64,000 nt of DNA. Origin: Callipepla californica brunnescens (Eukaryota; Chordata; Aves; Galliformes; Odontophoridae). The notes beneath the pieces are model-generated. The model was not told the DNA's origin. It did no database searches and was given only the letters and a program-made list of their open reading frames with translations. Position 1 is the stretch's first letter. The number at the start of each line of letters is the position of its first letter. Position numbers and translations under genes: made by a program. Location of the stretch: assembly GCA_023055505.1 (NCBI GenBank), contig JALIRH010000049.1, positions 3,782,001 through 3,846,000 on the forward strand, written 5' to 3'. Shown here one piece after another: positions 58,217 to 64,000 of the stretch.

Positions 58217-58935
58217 TTTGATGTTGGGGAAGTACGGCCAGTAATTGCACGCGTACAGAGATGTGTGTTATGATGCACGTTAATTATTTCCGTGGATATT
58301 TATGAATATAGGTGTATAAATATGCGTGTGTGTGATGTAAATTATTCTTTGTTTGTATAGGGATATGAAGGATGATGTAGTGACGTGCAATAAGGGGTGG
58401 AACGTTGAGGCTTTATGATTCTTGTTATCAGTTCTCCACATCATCTCACCGTGTGTGAGAAGTAGACCGTGTTTTTGCAGTGGAAATTTCCAGTATTTCT
58501 GTATGTAGCTTGGGTAAGTTGCTGTAAAAAAAGTAAAGTTGAGACTGGGGAATTCCGACCCAGGGAGAATTGGCACAGGCACTGGGAAAGGTAATGAGAT
58601 AGGGGAGGGGAAAGCCTGGCACAGGACGGGACTAGTGAATAATTATGGGAGGTGTTGTCCTCCTACCGCTGTAAAACGTACAGAACAGACCTGAATACGG
58701 AGGGGGATTGGTAACGGACATTGCATGGAAATATAATGTAGCGATCACGTCGGAAGACTGTGAGCATGAGATGCACACCAGTGAGTGCCAGGACAGGTTT
58801 GCCTGCGTCGGACCCAGCATATAAAGAATGGATTGTACTGATGAGTTGTGCAATTTCTCCCTTGTCAGTAGGGGGTGAGCACACATTATTGCAATAACGA
58901 ATAAAACTGCTGCTGTCACTGAGATCTTTGCCTAA
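58217..58935 (+). mobile_element. ERV 3' fragment: pol end, spacer and divergent LTR
   Basis: 58,217-58,450 parallels 12,565-12,760 of the provirus (GATGTTGGGG, GTAGTGACGTGCAATAAGGG before the LTR, TTTATGATT, CCACATCATC). The following LTR-like stretch has its own TATAAAG (58,821) and AATAAA (58,899), and differs from the other LTRs. Its end near 58,935 is a guess. Confidence 0.5.
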
Positions 58936-58964
58936 CCCAAAATTCTTGACTTAGAGCATTTCTA

Positions 58965-59130
58965 ACAATTAGAAGGCTGAGGGGAGACCTCGTTGCTCTC
59001 TTCAAATACCCAGAAGCTGATGGCAGTGAGAGCGGGGTTGGTCTCTTCTCACTGGTGACAGTGACAGGACAAGGGGACGTGGCTTCAAGTTGCACCAAGC
59101 AGGTGCAGCATGGAAACTTCTCACTCTGAA
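58965..59130 (+). mobile_element. CR1 LINE fragment
   Basis: GGCTGAGGGGAGACCTCGTT, then CTCTTCAAATACC and GACAGGACAAGGGGACGTGG are typical of CR1 ORF2. Confidence 0.85.
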
Positions 59131-59289
59131 CTGAAGCCAGCGTGAAGACACGGCGCGCTTGTTGTAAGGATTTCACTCCCTGCACCCTGTGCAGAATCAA
59201 GCAAGGCTTCCTCTCTAAACACAGCATCTTTCAAATGTGTTCTAGGAGAATTCACCAAAACGTGGCACGCTCAACTCAGCTATTTCTTA

Positions 59290-59295
59290 TTTATT
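59290..59295 (-). terminator. Poly(A) signal of the - strand membrane-protein gene
   Basis: AATAAA on the - strand, about 80 bp below the stop at 59,377. Confidence 0.65.
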
Positions 59296-59376
59296 GCTGC
59301 AACAGAAACCTGGAAAGCCACAGCTGACCGCAGCAGCTCTTGTCCAGGTGTGACACATGGTCCCTGTAGGTGACTG

Positions 59377-61293
59377 CTACGATGCCCTGTAGGATGGGAG
59401 CAGTGGCTGGCAGGGCTGGGGGCTTCTCGCTCCGCTCTGCTTCCCCATAACAGCAGGGTAGGCTGGGCTGGGGGGCCGCAGGGGCCGCACTGGGGGCAGC
59501 TGAGCCGGGCAGCTCTGTGGCCAGGGGGATGGGGGTGATCTTTCTGGGCTCTGCAACATGCGGGCAGTACGTCCCGGCACACGTGGAGACCGCTGGCGCT
59601 TAGTGTGTCTGTCTGGTGATTCATCTGGAGCCAGCTCTCTGTCCCAATGCAGTAAGTGTTCTCGAGAAGCACACCGGGCTTTGGCAGACTCAGTGAGGCG
59701 CCTGCAGAGAGAGGAACCGCTGAGGGCACAGGAGAGCACCCCGCTCTCCTTCCTTCCAGCGCCCCACAGAGCAGCACTGTGATAAAGAGCGTGGTGGGAT
59801 GGCGGGGGGGGAACAACTCACTGGTGTCTCTGCCTCCGCCGCCGGATGCAAATGCAGCACGCAATGACCAGAAGCAGAAAAGGAATGAACACAGCAATAG
59901 CGCCTTTTAGGCAGAATATGGGCACGTCTTTCACGTGGGTGCCTCTCGTGGGTTCTCCACCACTCGCGTCTGAAACAACAACCACGGTCAGGTAAACGGG
60001 CAACCTCATCAGAGCTCTGACACTGACACAAAATGTTCCGTTTCGTTTCTGTGGCCTCCTGGAGCAAACAGAATCCCACAACGCTTCCCTGGCCTGCACA
60101 GACTGCAGGAGGAAGATCCCTATTTCTTCTCTCCATCTGCTGAACGTGCTTCAGGCGGCTTCGTTCCCAGAGGACAAAGTTCCCAAGTCCTCGGGAAGCC
60201 GATGGGAGGGGAGCGACCTCTTAACCATTGGCCACCAAGCTCTCTGCTCAGTATTTTTCACGTATGGATGTGGAACGCTAGGTTCCCAAGTCTTCTGACG
60301 CACAGACAGAAATATACCCACCAGACACTGCGTTCTCCCTTACGTCTGTCATTGCAAGGTGAGAAAGCCTCTGCAAATATCTTCCACTTCCCAATTTCCA
60401 CCTCTCTCTCGCAGGACCTCAACAGAACGTACCACGACACATTGCAGACGAACCAACGCTTGAACCGAGCGCTCTTTCTGGGGAAGTCCATCCAGACAGA
60501 GTACCCACCCCTGTGATACCAGCGGTACTCCAGCCCGGGAAGCAGCTGAGGGTTTGGCACGGCCCTCTCCAGAGACATTTCTGCAACCAAAGAACCGTGA
60601 GAGCTTTGCATCACGCACCACCATCTATGTCACTGTGTAAGGGCACAGCTGACGAGCTCACGGTACTGGGGGACGGTGCGGGGACGGGGCACGCACGCGC
60701 AGCTCTGTGTTCTCATTCCTGCATGCGTGCCTGGCTGCCGTGAGGGCTGTGAGCTGGCAGCTCTCAAAGGAAGTAAGAAGCCACGGCGTACCCACGTCAT
60801 CTCCTGTCGCTTCTGTCCTGGAAGCCAGCGGGGATCCTGCATCCTGTTCACTTCCACTCAGATCTGTAAAACAGAACAGAGCAGCTCCTGTCAAACATCG
60901 TCATATCAAACCATATCCATCTCCAGATGGGAACAACTGCGGATTGATTATTCCTCAGCACACTTCTCTTCCTTTTACACAGGAACATCTCAGAAACTGG
61001 TGCTGGGTGTCTGCAGCGCACCACGCTAATACACAAAAAACCACGTGCGGAACTGTCTGGAGATGGGAAGAGAACAAAAAGGGGATGGAGAAGGGAGGAA
61101 GAGAGATGGGGAGGGGAGAACCCTGGAGGCTCTGTCCCTGCACTGACTTACCCCTGGGCTCCACCTGAGGAACAGAAGCTGTGTCCAGCCACGCAACTTG
61201 ATCTGGAGAAACAGCGTCGTCATCTGGAATCGCAAACAGATGAGAGAAGTTCCCATCAAATGCTGGGATCTCTTTCTCCATCAGGGACTGCAG
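59377..61293 (-). CDS. Four-exon type I membrane protein gene, 5' incomplete, unrecognised
   Basis: Exons on - are 61,293-61,152, 60,580-60,344, 59,969-59,822 and 59,701-59,377 (stop). Each has AG/GT borders, and the phases agree at all three junctions, giving at least 283 codons. Exon 1 is acidic (FAIPDDDAVSPDQVAWLDT). Exon 2 is cysteine- and tryptophan-rich (YRWYHRGGYSVWMDF; RWFVCNVSWYVLLRSC), perhaps an extracellular beta-rich fold. Exon 3 holds a clear membrane helix (GAIAVFIPFLLLVIACCICI) followed by RRRRQRH, giving N-out topology. Exon 4 is a Ser/Pro/Arg-rich cytoplasmic tail. No signal peptide exon was found; it may lie nearer the CpG promoter at 61.6 kb, which would then be divergent. 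The family is unknown to me; with acrosin-like genes on both sides, a sperm role is conceivable but unproven. Confidence 0.68.
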
Positions 61294-61589
61294 CTGGGTC
61301 AGGTAACGGGATGGGAGAAAGATCCAGGTCGGCAGTCCCTCCGAGTGCACAGGGTGACGCACTGTCTGGCTATGGGCAGGTTGCTCAGTACTCTCTCCAG
61401 GCCGCGTGCAACGCCATCACGGACCAACATTTGGCCACTCAGGCCTTTCTTACTGCAGATCTCTGATGTGCACACAGGAAGGTGACGCTAAGGCACCGCA
61501 GGAAGACATGCCCGGCTCTTCCCCTGGGCTGCAGGCTGGGGGGGACCCCGTGCTGGGATCAGGGTGCTGCCCATCTCTCCCCGCCCGCG

Positions 61590-61930
61590 CTTCCCGCCCC
61601 TCCGCCTCTCCGATTGGCCAGCCCTGCTCCGTCCGGCCCTCTCATTGGTTCCGACTGCTGCCTATCATACGCGCGCCCACCCCCGGACCGTTCATTCATC
61701 CGGGAGAGCCCCGCCGCCCGCGTGCGCCCGCCCTCTCACGTCTGCAGAGCTAACTGGCTGCCGTGCCTGTCACTCAAGACCGAGAGGAGGGATGATTGGG
61801 CGAGCGAAGCCACGCTTCCTCCCTATTGGCAGCCACGGCCAGGTGCCTGCTCTGCGCGTGCGCAGTTCGGGTGGCAGTGCCCGGCCCGCCATGCTGAGTG
61901 AGGGCAACAACCGGAAAGGAGAGGAAAGCA
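61590..61930. promoter_or_regulatory. CpG-rich promoter with CCAAT boxes, copy 2
   Basis: Paralogous to 16,046-16,400: GCCTCTCCGATTGGCCAG, TCTCATTGGTT, GCGTGCGCAGTTCGG, CCCGGCCCGCCATG in the same order. ATTGG boxes are at about 61,612, 61,644, 61,794 and 61,826. No MROH-like exons follow on +; the nearest gene is the - strand membrane protein about 300 bp away. Confidence 0.75.
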
Positions 61931-61959
61931 AAGAGAAAAGAGGAATGCTTCTCCCTAAC

Positions 61960-63100
61960 AGCTGATCTACGGCTCCCTTCTTCTAGCTGAAAATCATTCC
62001 CCCTTGTCCTTGTGTATCTGTGTATGTGTTTACAAAACAAAGAGATGCGCCACACGGTTTCTCAGCCCCCACCAAGTGATGCCCAGCCTGTCCCTGAGCA
62101 GTGTCTGCCCCCTCCCTGCACAGCTCCCCACAGTTCTGTACTTCTCGCGTGCTGCCGTATGGGATGAAGTGGCCTGTTTGCGGCAGCTCTCCTGATTCTG
62201 CCCCTTCCCGTTCCTTGTTGCCTCCCGGCCCCCGCGCTGGCGGGACGGTAGGAGGAACTGAGCAGCTGAAATGTCCTTGGCCCTGTGCAGCACTGCTCAG
62301 CAACAACCAACGCTTGGATACACTGTCAACATTGCTTTTCTTACGCTGCCAACATTGCTTTTCTCCTCCAGCCAAAACACAGCATCGTACCAGACGCTCT
62401 CAAGGAAATCAGCTTTGTCCCAGCGGAACCCAGGACAGGTGCTGTAAATGGCCTTGCTGCTAGCGTGACCCTTGTGTGTAGCAGTCCCACCTCTGACTCA
62501 GACTCTCACAACGTCTCAGACAACCACGCACAGATATTCCCGAGGAAGGGTTACCGCTGTCATTGTTCTGCGAGATTTTTTCCTGCATTGCTGTCATTTC
62601 AATCCTGGAAATGTTTCAGACGTGTACAAATCAAAGCAGCTGATTTGTCAGTCTGTTCCTCCCCTGCAGATCCCGAAACGACCTCAGTTATCATCCAGAG
62701 CTTTTTGGTAATACCGAACACCTGTGCAATTCTCTGTGATTCTTTTTTCTCCCGATTTCTGCTAGAAAGACTTGGGCAGATGTAGCCAAGATGTCGCTTA
62801 GCCAAGGTGGGTTTCAAGCCATGGAGCTTCTATCTCCTCTTAGTTTCAGAGTCCTACTTAGACCAGGGAATATTTTTAAGAAAACCAATCCAGAACCAAA
62901 ATAAATCTTCCTCCAAAGCAAGATTCTATTCAAATGACATGCACGGTGTTGTTAGGCAGCTCAGCACTGCACAACCATTTGCTCCCTGCCCCCTCGAACT
63001 GGGATGGAAGAGAGCATCGGGGAAAAAAAGAACACCAAAGTAGAAATCTGTGAGATGAGGTAAAAAAAAATATATATATATAAGAAAAGAAAAACCATCT
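61960..63100. other. No gene recognised
   Basis: Short frames only; two CAACATTGCTTTTCTT/CTCC repeats near 62,327 and 62,349. (AT)n at about 63,070. Confidence 0.45.
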
Positions 63101-63134
63101 GTGTTTCCAAGTCACAGCTGTGCTCCAGCACCCA

Positions 63135-63235
63135 GATGTGCTGCGAAGCCGCTCGTGCTCCTCCTGCCATCAGCAGGCAGCGCTGGCAGCCGACCGCTCG
63201 TCCCATCCTGCAGGGGTCCCACCCTGACCCGGACC
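63135..63235 (+). repeat. Inverted copy of 43,240-43,350
   Basis: See that entry; here it lies about 140-240 bp upstream of the acrosin-like start codon. Confidence 0.85.
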
Positions 63236-63370
63236 CCCCCGTGCAGCCCCGGCGGTGGCACAGCCCTCGGAACCGACGGCTCTGTGAGGTCGGCGTCAGC
63301 ACCGGGCACGCTGTGGCTGAAGTCGATAGTGACGAAGCCAGGCGCGATGTGCTGCCTCTCTCCTTCAAGA

Positions 63371-64000
63371 ATGATGGTGCTGCTGCTGCTCCTTCTTCTT
63401 GTGCCACTGGCCGTGTGCCGGCCCATACAATACGCCTCGAGTGTTTGCGAGTGAGTGGTCCGGGCCCCACAGTGCCCTGCGGGGAGGGAGGGAAGGTGGG
63501 AGGGAGGAAAGGAGGGAGAGACAAAAGGAGGGAAGGAGATCAGGAGGGAGGGACAGCAACTCACAGTCAGCGGCACACACTTCTTTCTCACTGCAGCACC
63601 TGCGGGCTCCGGCCCATGGCATATCAACATGGCATGCGTATTGTGGGCGGCACGGATGCTCTGCACGGGTCCTGGCCGTGGATCGTCAGTATCCAGAATC
63701 CCCGGTTTTCTGGCATGGGACACATGTGCGGAGGGTCCCTCATCAGCCCACAGTGGGTCCTCTCAGCAGCACACTGCTTTGGCCGCCCCAGGTAAGGGCC
63801 GTCCCCTTCCCTGCAGTACAGCCAGCACGGGACCACAGGTTCCAAGGCTGTTGGCGTGCCCAAGGCAGAGCAGCGATGTCACAGCCCTCCTGTCCTCTAT
63901 GGCTCTGCTCCTTCTAACCCCCCTCTCCATCTCCCTGCCAGCTACATTCTGGAGTCACGTGTGGTGATCGGTGCCAACGATCTGACTCAGCTGGGCTACG
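63371..64000 (+). CDS. ACR: Acrosin-like serine protease, 5' part (runs off the window)
   Basis: Exons are 63,371-63,450, 63,597-63,791 and 63,942 to beyond 64,000, with matching phases. The first exon gives a signal peptide ([16 protein letters not shown]). The second has the light-chain cysteine (TCGLRPMA), the activation site [20 protein letters not shown], and the catalytic histidine in WVLSAAHCF. The third begins [14 protein letters not shown]. The order matches acrosin, made as a zymogen in the sperm acrosome. The Asp and Ser exons lie outside the window. Start choice: two ATGs in tandem at 63,371 precede the hydrophobic core. No defect is seen. It could be another acrosin-like member of the avian family. 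Confidence 0.88.

Noticed and set aside
60000..60105. Extra exon (NGTFCVSVRALMRLPVYLTV) in the - strand membrane-protein gene
   Set aside because: No donor fits before the acceptor at 59,970, and the flanking exons already join in phase without it; retention as an alternative exon cannot be excluded.
1..64000. Assignment to the W chromosome or another specific chromosome
   Set aside because: High ERV and pseudogene content fits a W-like region, but no known W gene is present, so it cannot be decided here.

Overview
The window looks like a gene-poor, repeat-rich part of a galliform (chicken-like) bird genome. The support is many CR1 LINE 3' ends, endogenous retroviruses of avian type, an avian OR14-like olfactory receptor relic, a maestro-HEAT (MROH)-like fragment and acrosin-like serine protease exons. 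All genes have vertebrate introns. The chromosome cannot be fixed from the sequence. No tRNA, rRNA or CRISPR array was seen.

Layout. 1-6,890 is a huge 18-bp minisatellite. 6,893-13,237 is a nearly complete ERV-L-like provirus (LTR, gag, pro-pol, LTR, no env) with three in-frame stops. 13,238-15,575 is mostly unrecognised sequence. 15,576-17,840 holds a 10-bp minisatellite, a CpG-rich promoter and a truncated MROH-like remnant. 17,840-20,280 is one arm of an inverted duplication whose other arm is 52,500-55,470. 19,383-33,276 is an intron-containing, decayed XPO1 (exportin-1/CRM1) copy on the + strand. The second arm repeats three of its exons on the - strand. 35,784-37,524 is an intact five-exon gene for a 213-residue basic protein that I do not recognise. 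37,950-42,461 is a patchwork of simple repeats, LTR pieces, CR1, a broken olfactory receptor and a truncated ERV on the - strand. 42,749-43,096 is the last exon of an acrosin-like gene (-). 44,873-50,684 carries two blocks of decayed RANBP2 (Nup358) exons on the - strand, in scrambled order. 51,240-52,436 and 57,345-57,720 are related G-rich arrays. 57,770-58,010 is a CpG promoter. 59,377-61,293 is a four-exon membrane-protein gene (-). 61,590-61,930 is a second copy of the 16-kb CpG promoter. 63,371 to the end is the 5' half of an acrosin-like gene (+).

How it fits together. The most striking point is that relics of two partners in the same pathway, XPO1 (nuclear export receptor) and RANBP2 (cytoplasmic nucleoporin binding Ran and CRM1), lie about 11 kb apart, both copied with introns and both decayed. 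Around them sit acrosin-like exons in two orientations and duplicated CpG promoters. The region therefore looks like a landing site for segmental duplications, reshaped by inversion, tandem arrays and retroelements. The intact frames are the 213-aa gene, the - strand membrane protein and the + strand acrosin-like gene; everything else that resembles a gene is broken.
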